Shown: positions 34,791-46,432, numbered from the stretch's first letter. The stretch: DNA of 64,000 nt from Apostichopus japonicus (GCF_037975245.1 NC_092565.1:1682499-1746498), one strand, 5' to 3'. A program made the numbers and translations. Notes: a model not told the origin generated them from the sequence alone.

Positions 34791-36063
34791 GTTTGAGACT
34801 AGGGAAAATCCAGTTCATAACTGTTCAAAATATCCAACACATCACAGTGTCATACTTAGTAAAAATTACCAGAGTTCCGCATTCCAAACCAATGACTGTT
34901 TTCCGTTTCCAACTCCCGATCGTACTTTTGATAGTTTCATTTATATCTATTTTTATCGCGCGAGACACAGGCACTATCCAGCTAGCTAGTACACATACGG
35001 CCGTTAACCTTCGTAGCGGGTGAATTTACTTCATATTGCATTAGGCACGAGTGACAAGGGCTGGAAAACCTTGCGAACCGTCCGAACCAGGTTCGCGGGA
35101 AATCCGTGATGCTCGCGGGAAATCCAGCCCGGCTGGCGAAAAAAAAAAATCGGACAAAAAATAATAGAAAAAAAACGGGACGAAGAAAAAACAAAACACA
35201 AAGGACAAATAAGTTCATCTATAAAAAACAAAAAGTAAAATTTCACAAGAAAAGTTTCAGAAACAAAAGGAAAATGTTCAGAGAGCGTGCTCGCAATTTT
35301 AGTCACAATACCAACGAGTAATGATATGTCCCCAACCCACTTACAAGCTTCAGGGTATACGTGTCACACGGACACACACGGCCCAGCACGGGAAGGTTGC
35401 TGTAATAAATCAGCCTCGCGGGAAATGTTTTGAACAATATTGCCATTCCACGTTCTTTTATATTTGTATTGTATGTTGGTTAGTAAACGTTTTCTTTCGT
35501 ATGAATTTGACTTCTGACCATGCACCTCAACAGAGTTTTTCCAGCTTCCTCTTCATGATAAACTTACCTTACATTTACTCTATACAGTAAACTGTACTTT
35601 GTTACTTTGCATTTTACTTTCTACACAGCAGTATTGAATAAAAAGGAAAGCTCATGAGAAAAGATTTCCTCCAATCAAAGCCTAGGATTTTAAAGTACAT
35701 CACTTGGCAGTAGGTAGACGCTACAACATATGACTTTAAGGGGAAATGCAAATACCCCTTGAGGAGAAATACAGTGTGGTAAAATTTCCTGTACGAAACT
35801 GTTTACAGGTTATGTGCAGTGTAAAATGTGGATGAGGGGACGAGGGGAATAAACCATTGTCACTCTGTCACTCTCAGGTACAGTATAGGTGCTGAATATA
35901 TTATAACTGGAACATCAGCAAAGTTGCTGCTTAATTGGGTATATAGCGCCAAGATTACTGTTTGCAGTATTTTCACTTCAACTATAGGTCTGGAACTTAT
36001 TTGTGTTCAATTGCAAAGTTGTTGAATAAAGACATTGCATGAAATGATCAGACTGACCACTTT
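34791..36063. other. No gene recognised
   Basis: Contains A-rich and AAC/AAG-rich tracts (35138-35280) responsible for several Lys/Arg-rich or Phe-rich frames, a CAAGGGCTGGAAAACC motif near 35056 that resembles a hAT end, and a 40-bp fragment of the 69-bp satellite at 35734-35773 (reverse orientation). Confidence 0.45.
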
Positions 36064-36309
36064 AGGCAGTGTACCACAATTAGGTAATGAACATCCGCCA
36101 CCCTCTGGAAAATTGTCTTTTGGGCTTATTTCCAGGTATCCTCACTGATTTTGTTACTAAGATTTTTAAGAATACAAGTTTAAGTACAGACGATATGAAA
36201 ATCAGGACGATTGAAGGAGATTTGACTTCTTTTTCAAAAATGAAGGAGAAATGGTGAGATTTTGCTCGGATAGCAATTTCAAAGGAGCGGGACCACTGCT
36301 CTAAACTTC
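36064..36309. repeat. Dispersed repeat R3, copy A left part
   Basis: ACAATTAGGTAATG, ACATCCGCCA, GATATGAAAATCAGGACGAT, GAAGGAGAAATGGTGAGATT and GGACCACTGCTCT appear in the same order at 40225-40495. Here the repeat is interrupted after AACTTCCA and resumes at 36946. Confidence 0.8.
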
Positions 36310-36945
36310 CATGCTGTAACGGTTGATTCACAATTTCTATGCGTAAAATATATTCATTGATATTTAAACCTGTTCGTATTTATAATTTGTAAGCTCGGCA
36401 GCAATCTCGTGCAATCTTGCATGGCAAATATTCCCAGATGCAGAATTCTTCACATTACAGTACCGCACAATGGTTAGTTTAAATTGTTTTGTGTAAGAGG
36501 CCGAGACGTCTCTCACTGGGCATTATTCCTCACAGACTGCACAATCTTTGTGCAGATAGGCCAACAATACATGTCGCTTAGACACGATTTACTATCTATG
36601 ACACACCTTATTCAAGTGAAGTGAATGTCCTCATATGCTGAAGGAATAGCTGTAACTTAAGACTGCCTTAACTGAGCCGATATTTGCAAGAGTCCAAAGA
36701 GGTAGGCTACATTAATATTTATGTTATGGTTTAGATGTAAGTTTACCCCGGACCTAAAGGCTTCTTCCTGTCCAATTGTATATGTATTCCATCGAATGTG
36801 CACTTTGTAGTTGTTTGTATAATTATTATTTGTATTTGTATTTGTAGTTTTCACGAAGGTAAACAAAGAAACGAAGAAGAATAAATAAAGAGCAACCTTC
36901 CGTAGAAGACTCGGTCTTAATTTTTTGACGGCTACAGTTACACAT
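36310..36945. other. Sequence inserted into repeat R3
   Basis: About 636 bp that the continuous copy at 40225-40685 lacks. Short near-complementary segments lie at its edges (GCTGTAACGG and CGGCTACAGTTACA), hinting at a small inverted-repeat element, but no clean target duplication was found. The minus frame 36657-36866 is Asn/Thr-rich and not convincing. Confidence 0.5.
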
Positions 36946-37125
36946 CCCTTTTAGCTCAAAATCTTGATTTTAAAGGTATGGAAATTTACAAGTGCCATGA
37001 TAGGCCAAGCCATCAGCTATGAGGAGATGGGTAGAAATGTCATAAAGGGCATATCCTCTATGCCCTAGGGGCCCTTTAAGGTGACAAGTTTAGTGTGTAA
37101 GTCAATGGAGAAGAATAATTGTGGT
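36946..37125. repeat. Dispersed repeat R3, copy A right part
   Basis: GCTCAAAATCTTGAT, ACAAGTGCCATGATAGGCCA, CATCAGCTATGAGGAGATGG, TCCTCTATGCC and GTGACAAGTTTAGTGTGTAA match 40500-40670. Confidence 0.8.
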
Positions 37126-37954
37126 ATAATGCTTATAAATGAGAAATGTGATTTCTTTCAATTTAGCCCAAAAAAAGCAAGTTATAGGCTAACATTGTCA
37201 GGCTACTGTAGCCGTTGATATTTCAGGTGAAATGTTTCATGATTTCATGCTTGAGTGATTTTGAGGGGGAGAATGCTTATTTAGCTAAAAAATGGATTTT
37301 CAGGGTTGAGATCATATAACTCACAACTAAACACCTCATTTAATTTGCATGGTTCAGATGCATGAATATATAAGTAGGCCCAGGCCCGTAGCCAAGATTT
37401 TTTACACAAAGGGGCACCATAGTATCAAGGGGGGGGGGCACAAATCATTTTATGAGAAAATAAATATAACGCATTATTGTGTTCGAGAACGAGTCACATA
37501 TAATATCATGCAGTTACAGATACACATGCAACGATTGCTCTTGTATTTATATCACCAAACATCATTGCATGAAAAATGGTTGAGAATATTGTACTACTGT
37601 ACTTTTTATTGTACTGTCACAAGCCTGGCCAAAAATTAATCGTTGACACTTCCTAAAGTAAATTTTTTATCTCGGAAAAAAAAATGCGTATAGTAAGAAA
37701 AAGACATGCAATGCATGCATATGAGATGCATTCAGAATATGCATTCTTAAGCAACTGACAGTCGGATTCAGCAGTAAATAAAAAAGCAAATCACACTGTT
37801 TTTTTTTGGGCTTGACCCTACGGACCTTTTCTATAGTGAGTGCCTCATGAAACATTTCTGTAGGACCTACGATTTTATATTTAAATGAGAGTAATACACA
37901 ATTTTAATAGGTCCGATGCACACTTAGTTTCTTTTGATACAAATTATGATATAA

Positions 37955-38198
37955 ACAGTGGCGTAGGAAAGGGGGGCAGGGGGAAATGCCCCCTGGTGGA
38001 AATTTTTTTAAATCGGAAAATCAGGGGTTAAATTTACCAAATTTTGCCCATTTTTCTTGAAAATTCGAAGAAATATCAGCAAATCTGGATGTCTTGCCCC
38101 CTCTGGAAAAAGGTCAAAGAAAATTCGGAAAATCGCGGTGAAAAGTCGGAAATTTTTAGAATTTTGCCACTCTGGAAAAAAGTCTAGCTACGCCACTC
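37955..38198. mobile_element. Small hAT-type element nested in the above
   Basis: A 244-bp unit starts CAGTGGCGTAGGAAAG and ends with the complement of GAGTGGCGTAGCTAG. The flanking 8-mers GATATAAA and AATATAAG agree at 6 of 8 positions, consistent with an aged target duplication. The start matches that of the element 60418-60783 (CAGTGGCGTAGGAAGG), so they are likely one family. The interior contains diverged repeats of a GAAAATTCGGAAAATC type. Confidence 0.55.
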
Positions 38199-38284
38199 AA
38201 TATAAGTACTGGTCTTCAGCCCCTTCTCTTTTGAAAATCTTGGAATTTCATTGCCACTTTAACATTTCTTTATATAATAAATTG

Positions 38285-39123
38285 AATATAATTACCCAAT
38301 CTTCCTGACATGACACTAGCTCCTTCATATGATTGGCTAATAATCTTTTCAGGTTACAGTCCTGCCTTTTCAATCACGTCAATTATAGCATTTGCCGTAC
38401 TTTCTGCTGTGAACAACAAAAGTTGCTTAAACTTTTCCCCGAGTAAGAAATCGTACAGCTTTTGCAATTCCCCCACAGTTTCATTATTTCCCCGAAATGC
38501 CATTTCATTCATGGCAAGAAATTTAATTACATCAAAGATACTGCAAAGATAATACCTATTTTTCTCCAGTTGTCCTTCACACAGTTGCTGATGAACCCCA
38601 CTTCCCTGATGACTTCGGATATCTCTTTCTCTCCACAAGTTCATAGCCTGAATGTGAGTCTCTGACCCATTGTGCTTAACGAAACCCTCCCCTTCTCCAT
38701 TGCAGATTACCACTGATTAAATCCTTGTATGGTGAATGTTCTGTCTTTTAATAATCTAATTGGTGCAAAGTTTCTACAGGCATAACAAAAAACCCGGTCC
38801 GTTGAGATTGAATACTCTATCCATGGGTATTGATCATACCACCCCTTATTGAATGATCTGTGCCTTGCCCCAAAGTTTGTAGGCGAATATGACGCTAAAA
38901 TTGGTCTCTCGGGCAAATCTTTGCCCAGATCTGATCGGCATCCTGAGGAAGAAGTAGGGGCTGAAGACTTTCCCTTGACAAGGAAGCGATCTATATTGTA
39001 GGTAGTGAGGCAGAGCTCTAAAACAAGTGTATGATCACTGTGCAACGTTTCGATTGTATTGTGAAGGGGTGTAGAAACGCGCGTGTGAAGGGGTGTAGAA
39101 ACGCGCGTATTATTTGTATACAT
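38285..39123 (-). pseudogene. hAT transposase, broken and internally deleted
   Basis: The N-terminal half of a hAT transposase of the TTF zinc finger/DUF4371 type. In order: a TTF-type finger (GWYDQYPWIEYS, then FCYACRNF near 38775-38850), a frameshift near 38705, GFVKHNGSETHIQAM, and the DUF4371 start (MNEMAFRGNNE). Then comes a jump to a later part of the family (EKAGL, a TAA at 38354-38356, PEKIISQ), ending with YEGASVMSG, where the usual catalytic Asp of YDGASVMSG is Glu. The jump indicates an internal deletion. The RNase H-like fold and dimerisation region are missing, so the protein could not act. It differs from the transposase at 44915-48820 in sequence but belongs to the same superfamily. 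Confidence 0.8.
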
Positions 39124-39474
39124 AACATGTTTTACAGTAGAATGAAGAACCTGGTGAAAATTCAGGTAGCCTATACAGGACTTCTATTGAGAGTTTGCAG
39201 TTTCAGCATAGAAATACTATAGTGGGTGGGAACGTGCGGGTGGGGATCAGGGTGGGTGGAAAGGGAGGCTGCAAACTATACTCTTCGAAATTAAATTCTT
39301 CAAACTAAACAACAACTTGCAATTCATATAAACAACAAAATTTTAACAATTTTATTCGTTTAATTTCATGCAATTTTTTTTTCTTACCATCTTTTTACAA
39401 GGGGGGGGCCCGGACCCTTGCACGGAGGGGCACGGCCCCCCGTGCCCCACCCTGGCTACGGGCCTGAGTAGGCC

Positions 39475-40224
39475 TACTGGTTTCACACTGGCTTCTCCCA
39501 AAATGTGCCCTGAAATGGGCATGGCCCGGCTTAATCCACCCCCTTTTACTTATTTGAAGACCAGGGGAAAGGTGTAGAATTTGAAATTGTGTTTCATATA
39601 GGAACAAATATGCATGAAATGTAAATGTAACAGAAAAATGTGGTATTGCAGTCCTTCACTAGTCACTTGTGAGGCTACTTTTAACTTCATTTAACACAAG
39701 CACTGTTCAGAGGGCGCCCTCTATCTTGAAATCTCAATGAATAAACACCTAAAAACACATACTTTACAATATAAATTCTGCCAGTTGTAAACTTTATCAT
39801 GCCGTCCAGTTATCTACTTGGAGCATTTAAACTTTTTAAATTTCAAATAAGATTAAATTCACATCTGCAAAATCTTGTTATACTCGTGTTTCTTTTGCTC
39901 TATGCCAGGTCTGGGACCCCCCCCCACCCTCTCCCAGCCCGATTATCATCTCCTTAGAAAGGATTCGCAGAACCTGGAGACAGGGTTTTTGCATTATATA
40001 GGACTTTTGAAGTGCAAAATAATCAACAGAAGGAATTTTTCTAGAGAATTTAAGAAACAGTTGGATTGACAACACAGCAAAGGGGCTCGAGCAGAAATCC
40101 ATTTTAAGCTCAAATTTGACCCAACTAGCTTTAAAAAAATTAATAACATGGCTCAACTGGAAAGAATATTTACAGAAACTTTAATGCCTTGTAGTTCAGT
40201 TTACCCAAGGACAAAAACAAAACT
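39475..40224. other. No gene recognised
   Basis: Only unremarkable sequence with a C run near 39919-39928. The minus frame 39878-40156 and plus frame 39875-40069 show no motif. Confidence 0.5.
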
Positions 40225-40685
40225 TTCACTTAAGGTCGCATACTACAATTAGGTAATGTACATCCGCCATAAAAGTGCCTAAAATGAGCCATGGTTGGTT
40301 TTGGCTTATCTCCAGCTATGATCATCGATTTTGTTACTAGGATGTTTAAGAGTACAAGTTAAAGTACAGATGATATGAAAATCAGGACGATTGTAGGAGA
40401 TTTGACCTTTAGTAGAAAAATGAAGGAGAAATGGTGAGATTTTGCTCAGATAGCCATTTCAAAGGGGCAGGACCACTGCTCTTAACTTCCACCCCTTGTT
40501 GCTCAAAATCTTGATGTTAAAGGTATGGGAATTTACAAGTGCCATGATAGGCCAAGTCATCAGCTATGAGGAGATGGGATGAAATGTCATAAAGGCATAT
40601 CCTCTATGCCGTAGGGGCCCTCTTATGTGACAAGTTTAGTGTGTAAGTCAATGGAGAAGATTAAATGTGGTATGGTTCCCTAATG
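40225..40685. repeat. Dispersed repeat R3, copy B (continuous)
   Basis: Continuous version of the repeat split at 36064-37125, with the junction AACTTCCACCCCTTGTTGCT intact. It shows that the 36310-36945 sequence was added to copy A or removed here. Confidence 0.8.
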
Positions 40686-42497
40686 ATGTAAATGAGATCT
40701 CTGCAGGTGAAATTTTTTCCAACCGCACAATAAACTTTGGAATTAGTTGTTAATTTTAAACTTGACAGATACCTTCCAAGTTTCATGAACTCACTGATCC
40801 TCCAATAGAAGAGGTTCATTCTTATATGTACTTAAGAGGTTATTACCAAAGAAAAACTTTCTCCCCACTATTTGTTTCAAGTTGTTAGTATTTTCACTTA
40901 CTGTGTTATGTGTTAGGGTGGCAGCTGTGAGAATATACTTCTTGAAATGTTTAAAATGGTGTATAAATTGTGATAAGGATTCACCAGCTGTTCAGGCTGA
41001 ATTTTACTAAGTGTTACTGTGTCTCCAACTCAAGCTTCATTGGCTTAAATAAAGATCACCCCTTTTACACAGTCATCTTTCTGAGCAAATTATTGCCATA
41101 GTGGAACTTAAAGGCAATCTCTCAGCTAGAAATTTTTTAGAGGGCGGGCCAATTTCATAGGTTTCGCTGGTACACCTTTACTCCACTTTCTGATTTGGTC
41201 ACGTGATACGGTATATGTAATATACTGCCACTGTACAGTGTATATACTGTATGCTAATATACGTAATGTATTGCACAGTTTCATGCAGTGTTAGCATAAC
41301 ACACGTAGCGTGTATTGAGGTCGCCGCGCTGTTTAATTAGGTGGAAGGCACAGGTTGCTTTATTGTGGGTCCCTATGCCAAGTTTAGCAGTGAGCGAAAA
41401 AGGGACAGAGAATTGCAGGCATGAAAAGTGTACTTGAGCTGGTACTACGTGGACTGGGTTTCCAAAACGATCTACTGGAACAGATATCGGGATCGACAAA
41501 ATAACCAATGCTACCTTCGCAGAGCATTTACTGGCAGATCACACGAGAAGGTAGGCAGCAAATTATGCTAACAACTAACTTTTATTTAGTTATTTACTAT
41601 TTAGGCTACAGTATACTGTTAACGGCCGAAGTGTTTGGTCTGCGCAGGGAGTTGTTCCATAACAACTCCCTGGTCTACCCTAGGCTTCCTTGTTATATTG
41701 TTCAATAGATCGATGTTAGGCCTACTTAGGAGTAGCTAGGCCGACAACCTAAGGCAACTAATACACAGAGAGGCATAGGCTAGTACTGTAGTAGTAGTAT
41801 AGTCAGTATTGCAAAGTTTGGAACACTGCGAAGTTCGGACACCCCTAAGAAATACACGATTTCACCATGACAACCTACAGCAAGAGCATATTGCACGAAA
41901 AACTGAGAAGCTACAGTTATTTTCTCTCCAAAATGACCCAACCATATCAAGTATATTTCAGGTGATTTATACCATGAGATATAGTTTTGGGTTGTTTTAA
42001 GGCTTAGGTGACCGAACTTCGCAGTGTCCATGCTACTGCAGTGCAGGCTGTTGTACTTACTGTAGCCTAGCCTAGACCGAACATTTTTTGAAGTGTTATT
42101 TATGCTTTTCTACTTATATTCGCCTAGTAAGCATTATTTATTTATTTGTTTGCCACAAAAGTACAAAGTGGAGGAAGTCTTCCATAAAGCTTAAAAGCTT
42201 AACAATGTGGAAGACTCCCTGAAGAAAGAAAAGAAAAGAAAAGAAAAAACAAAATATATATATATATATATGTGTCTGAATACATACATAGATATAAGTA
42301 CAAATTAAATGTTCAATATATATACATTATCAGTGTGGAAGACTGCGGTATCATATGTGTTTGGTTTATGATTTGGTAGCTTTGCAAATATGAATAGGCC
42401 TCATGCCTACATCAGTGAAATATGGACAAGGATTGGTAGGGAGATCTCCCCACAAGAAAATAAAAAAATAAAACTTGAAACAATTGCAACTTCTCAT
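40686..42497. other. No gene recognised; hairpin and microsatellites
   Basis: Contains the micro-hairpin at 41645-41672, an A/G-rich tract with AAAAG units (42221-42250) and an (AT)n tract (42253-42272). A CACTGCGAAGTTCGG segment near 41824 and its complement CCGAACTTCGCAGTG near 42012 form an inverted repeat about 190 bp apart that could bound a small element of roughly 200 bp. Confidence 0.5.
41645..41672. repeat. Micro-hairpin CAGGGAGTTGTT type
   Basis: CAGGGAGTTGTT, loop CCAT, AACAACTCCCTG: perfect 12-bp arms. A second copy with a partial duplication of the right arm lies at 17441-17482. Confidence 0.65.
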
Positions 42498-43115
42498 CAT
42501 AGGCGTAGGAGGCGGGGGGGCTGGGGGGGCTGCAGCCCCCCCCAATCAAATATTTTTGTAAAAATTCGGGCAGTATGCTGAGAATTTTTCGGGCACCTAC
42601 TGAAAGAAAAAAATGGCAATGATGTAGCTAAATGATACCAAATTACCAATAGTTTAAAAAACATGTCCTTGGTAATTTAAATAAAGTTTTAAGCTTGCCC
42701 GACTAATTCGCCATTTCTAATGTAAAAAAAAGAGTTTTGACATAATTGGCCCTCCATGCTTGTTCTCCATCTACAAAAGACATTTCGTGGCTTACACTAG
42801 CAACCCGCAGTATATTACGCAACTTTCACGGACCGTACGGTTCAAATTTCAATTACTAAATGATGAGTCTATTTAGAAATTAGAAGTGATATATGAGTGT
42901 AGCGGCGTAATCTGACACCGATACTGTTCCGTCAACTGTTAGCGCCCTTAATTACCATTTCGTTGTTTACACTAGCATCCCGCGGTATATTACGCAACTT
43001 TCACGGACCGTACGGTTCACTTACTAAACGACCAGTCACATATGGGTGTAGCGGCGTAAATTGACACCGCTACTGACCCTTCTGTTCCGTCAACTGTTAG
43101 CGCCCTTATTAACCA

Positions 43116-43443
43116 TTGTGGTATCGCTACGCTAGTGCGAATTTACACCACTTCGACCGCTCAAAACGACGAGCTACCATTACCAACGACGTTAATGGCC
43201 TACATCAATCGCCTTTTATTTACTTTCGGATAATTATTATCAACTCGGGAAACGTTCTTTTCCGACCGCTAGAGATAAATTTTATTGGAACCGTTTTCCC
43301 TCATTTCGTTGCATTAATTTTGCGTAATTTTGTGAAGGATTTAAACATAACTTTTAATTATGGATGGATCCTGTATTTTACTTCGCAACGGACCGACCCA
43401 GTGGACCGGAGTTATTTTGCCGTGCTAGAGCCTAGACGAACTG
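43116..43443 (+). other. Probable 5' exon of the hAT transposase gene
   Basis: Upstream exon inferred from a strong donor CTG|GTGAGT (GT at 43444-43445) that can pair with the acceptor GTTCCTTCCAG at 44911, just before the first transposase ATG. The left border is unknown. An open frame through it (43116-43451) probably has no role. Confidence 0.45.
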
Positions 43444-43741
43444 GTGAGTAATAATTTCGTTTAAATTTGATACGCTAAATGAGTATTAAGCGTTATGTAG
43501 GCCTACAAGTTACAACAGTAAACACTGCTACTTTACCTGTTTATCAGAATTATCAAACAGTGGGGCCGTGGTAAATGTACGTTATGTTGGTTTGGCTATT
43601 TCTTTGATGTAGAATGTTGGTTGATTTTATTCACGTATGATATAGGGTTAACTTGGTTCAATTTTTTTTATAGGTTTAGCTTATAGCCTTATAGGCATAG
43701 GCCTACCACAGGACCAGCCAGTCGGCAAAGGCCTGTCAGAT

Positions 43742-44650
43742 AGCAGACCTGTCAAGTACCTGTTTGACCCCCAAATAGTGAGAATAACATTTGTCTGGGC
43801 AAAAATAGGAAGAATAAGGGGGAAATAGGGAGGTTGGTAATTTTTAACTGAAATGATATAAATACTCCTAAATAAATAGTCTACAGTACCGCTCACGTAT
43901 AACTGGACATGTGTACGCGCACAGGATCGTATAAAGACGCATAAGTACAATCGCGTATAAACTCGTTGACAAACAAATTGCCGCGTAGTTTGCGTAGACA
44001 CCTGGTATAATCCATGTACGAGTTTATATTGTGCTCAATGCATAGGGATTCAATTCGTCAAAAGAATGAGTAAGATATGTTTGAAACAGCCGTTTCTTAA
44101 ATCGTTGTTTAAGACGTGATATTCACCTAGCAGCGAAGAGGACGCAGGTAAAGTGTTTGCCAGCATAGAAATTAACTGTTTTTCGTCGTATAGTACAAAT
44201 AGCCTTCAGACGAACTGCACACATACGGAACGCCGCACCGCGTATACAGACAAGTTACAACTTGTGTATATATTAAACTGAGAGCATGATGGCATATGCA
44301 AAGTGTACGCCGTACTACTGTACTGTATTAACGACCTTGCGCGAAATCCGAGAACTGACAAAGCAGCCTGCTATTGGTTGAGAGTCCCGCACAGCACGTG
44401 TCAGTCGTAACGTGTGTGTAAACAACAATCAATCTATTGTTAGATCAGGGAGCGTTAGAGTAGCAGCTTCCTGGTTAGATTACACTTATTACGCGAATAA
44501 GCATAGGACTAACAATTGGATATTTTCAGATATGTCGCAAGTGATGAAACATAAAAAACAGGTAGGATAGAATATGAAACCGGGAGGCCGGGCGATTCGG
44601 GTAAAAACAGGGAGTCTCCCGGTAAAACCGGGAGAGTTGACGGGTCTGCT
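43742..44650. mobile_element. Possible nested element in the hAT intron
   Basis: AGCAGACCTGTCAAGT near 43742 is matched by the complement AGCAGACCCGTCAACT ending at 44650, an inverted pair of about 15 bp. It resembles a hAT-type end (CAGACC). No target duplication was found, so this may be chance or an old insertion. Confidence 0.35.
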
Positions 44651-44914
44651 TGCAGCCAGGCTTTTCGCCTATATGCAAGGCTATAGGCACAGAGAAACGG
44701 TGCCAATAGTGAATACCCTTACAGAAATTACATTTATTGGTAAGATATAAAAATCCATAGGGGGCGATCATAGGGTGGGAGATGACTTGGATATAAATTC
44801 TATCTCTATGAGCCATATTCCTCTATTGGCCTCATTAAAATTCCATAGGAAACTTGGAACTTTAGTTTTGGACAGATACATTTGTATGCTTACTTCCTTT
44901 GTTCCTTCCAGAAA

Positions 44915-45219
44915 ATGTCATCATCTAAAGGATCACGAAAACGCCGGGCCTCTCGGATTCGGGTCGTATGTGGTGAATGTGGAAAGGAGATTGACTCAGA
45001 TTACAAAGATAAACACAATGCAAAACACACAGGGAAGAAAGTAGTCTACACTGTCCCTTTAGATCCATCACAGGGAAAGTTAAGTTTTCTCCGCAAGTCT
45101 ACTCGTCCATCTAGCGATGACAATGTGGAACCCCAAACAAGTGACGTTGCGCCATCTACATCAGGAACTGGTAATGTCACTGAAAAGATCCCTGGCCATT
45201 CTCAATCTAGTATGGCAAT
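44915..45219 (+). CDS. hAT transposase, N-terminal part (before nested insertion)
   Basis: The start is ATG 44915, four bases after the acceptor TTCCTTCCAG. The 101 codons encode a basic start (GSRKRRASRIR), a zinc-finger-like CGECGKEI...HNAKH module and a Ser/Thr-rich linker ending SQSSMAI. At 45220 a nested element begins and the frame soon meets a stop (after 45274 in the interrupted version). The last codons ATG GCA AT lie in the target duplication and are repeated at 46433, where the same frame resumes as MAIVPCLP. Joined in this way the protein would be about 894 residues. The role is DNA binding by the transposase. Confidence 0.82.
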
Positions 45220-46432
45220 CATGGGCGGCGATCATGGGGGGGACGGGGGGGACATGTCCCCCCCAATATTTTAGGTGGGGGGATATAGTATCTAATATCC
45301 CCCCCAATATTTGGTGGCATAATTTTTTTTTAAGCATATGTTTTGTATTTTTTTATGATATCGCTAGTAATTTCAAAATAGAAAATGCTTAGATGCAACT
45401 TACAAGGCCTGAAGTGCCATTTCCATCGATCTGGGGGGCATTTTCGGCCAAAATTTTCTTTTGCGCTTCGCGCCAACTTATGGTGGCGCTACGCTTAGAA
45501 AGTCTGGGTACAAGCTTTGCCCCTCCCTTGGCTAATTCCTCGCAAGGCGCCTGTCTAACCGTGTTACAATTTGTTACTATATATGACCGAAAGTAGTTTT
45601 TCTTTTTTTTCGAAATGAATAGCTAGACGGACAGCATCCGTAATGAAATAAGTACGTACAATAATAAATATATGATCCACATCGATATGGGTTCACTGGG
45701 TTTCCATTTGGCCTGTTTCCTACAAGATTTCTAACCGCAGGTGCGTAGCCAAGGGAGGGGGGGGCAAAGGGTGGAGACCGCCCCTCCCCCTCAAGCATAT
45801 TTTTTGGTATTTTCTATGATATCGAAGTTTTATAGTAGACGTTATAAGAGGTTTTAATATTTGTACAGCAATAATTTAACTGTGTCTGAAGTTTCGAAAA
45901 TTCCTTGACCAACATTCTTTATCATACTTCCCTCTACTCGTTCAATTTTGACCGGTCTGTTAGGGGTTGAGGTTTTTTTTTTCTATATTGGTTGTCCATA
46001 GATGAAATTTTGTGCAACATTATGGGTATGTTTTGAAGTGAATTTATTATTCAAATTCTGAACAAATAATGGGCTTAAAACCTTGAAAAGTGGGGCTGAC
46101 GGGTATTGTGGGGCGTTACGTAGAATTACCTACAAAAGCAATGATCTACAGGAGATGCAATGAGGTCGAACATGATGTGTGAATGGTGACAATCTTGAAA
46201 AAGGTTATGAATGAAAAAAAAAAAACTATTAGGAAAAACTTGGTTCTCAGGCAAAAGTGTACATCTGGTTGGTCATTTTCAAGCCCGAGAAGTGCCATTT
46301 CCGGTGATCTGGGGGCTATCAAAACCAGAAATTTTCTTGTACGCTGCGCGCCAACCAATGGTGGCGCTCCGCTTTGATAGTAATTTGCCTGCAAATGTCC
46401 CCCCCAATATTTGAAACAGATCGCCGCCCCTG
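45220..46432. mobile_element. Nested non-autonomous hAT element, 1,213 bp
   Basis: The left end CATGGGCGGCGATC and the right end complement CAGGGGCGGCGATC are flanked by a perfect 8-bp duplication ATGGCAAT (45212-45219 and 46433-46440). Both ends continue into G/C runs and CCCCCCAATATTT, so the terminal inverted similarity extends about 45 bp with gaps. Inside are two diverged copies of a segment shared with 13390-13490 (CGCGCCAACCAATGGTGGCG-like, near 45466 and 46345), plus an inverted pair around GCCAAGGGAGGGG (45520 and 45748). No transposase; it would depend on a hAT transposase supplied elsewhere. Confidence 0.92.

Larger units (their letters stand above)
37381..39466 (-). mobile_element. 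hAT deletion derivative, 2,086 bp
   Basis: The left end CAGGCCCGTAGCCAAG and the right end complement CAGGCCCGTAGCCAGG are flanked by a perfect 8-bp duplication AGTAGGCC (37373-37380 and 39467-39474), the hAT signature. Both ends carry G or C runs. It holds a truncated, broken transposase on the minus strand (38285-39123) and a smaller inserted element (37955-38198). The 5' untranslated part contains a doubled unit, GTGTAGAAACGCGCGT, at 39067-39114. Not autonomous. Confidence 0.9.

Noticed and set aside
35106-35321. Lys/Arg-rich 71-codon frame
   Set aside because: It arises from an A-rich low-complexity tract, and the antisense frames are equally open and Phe-rich.
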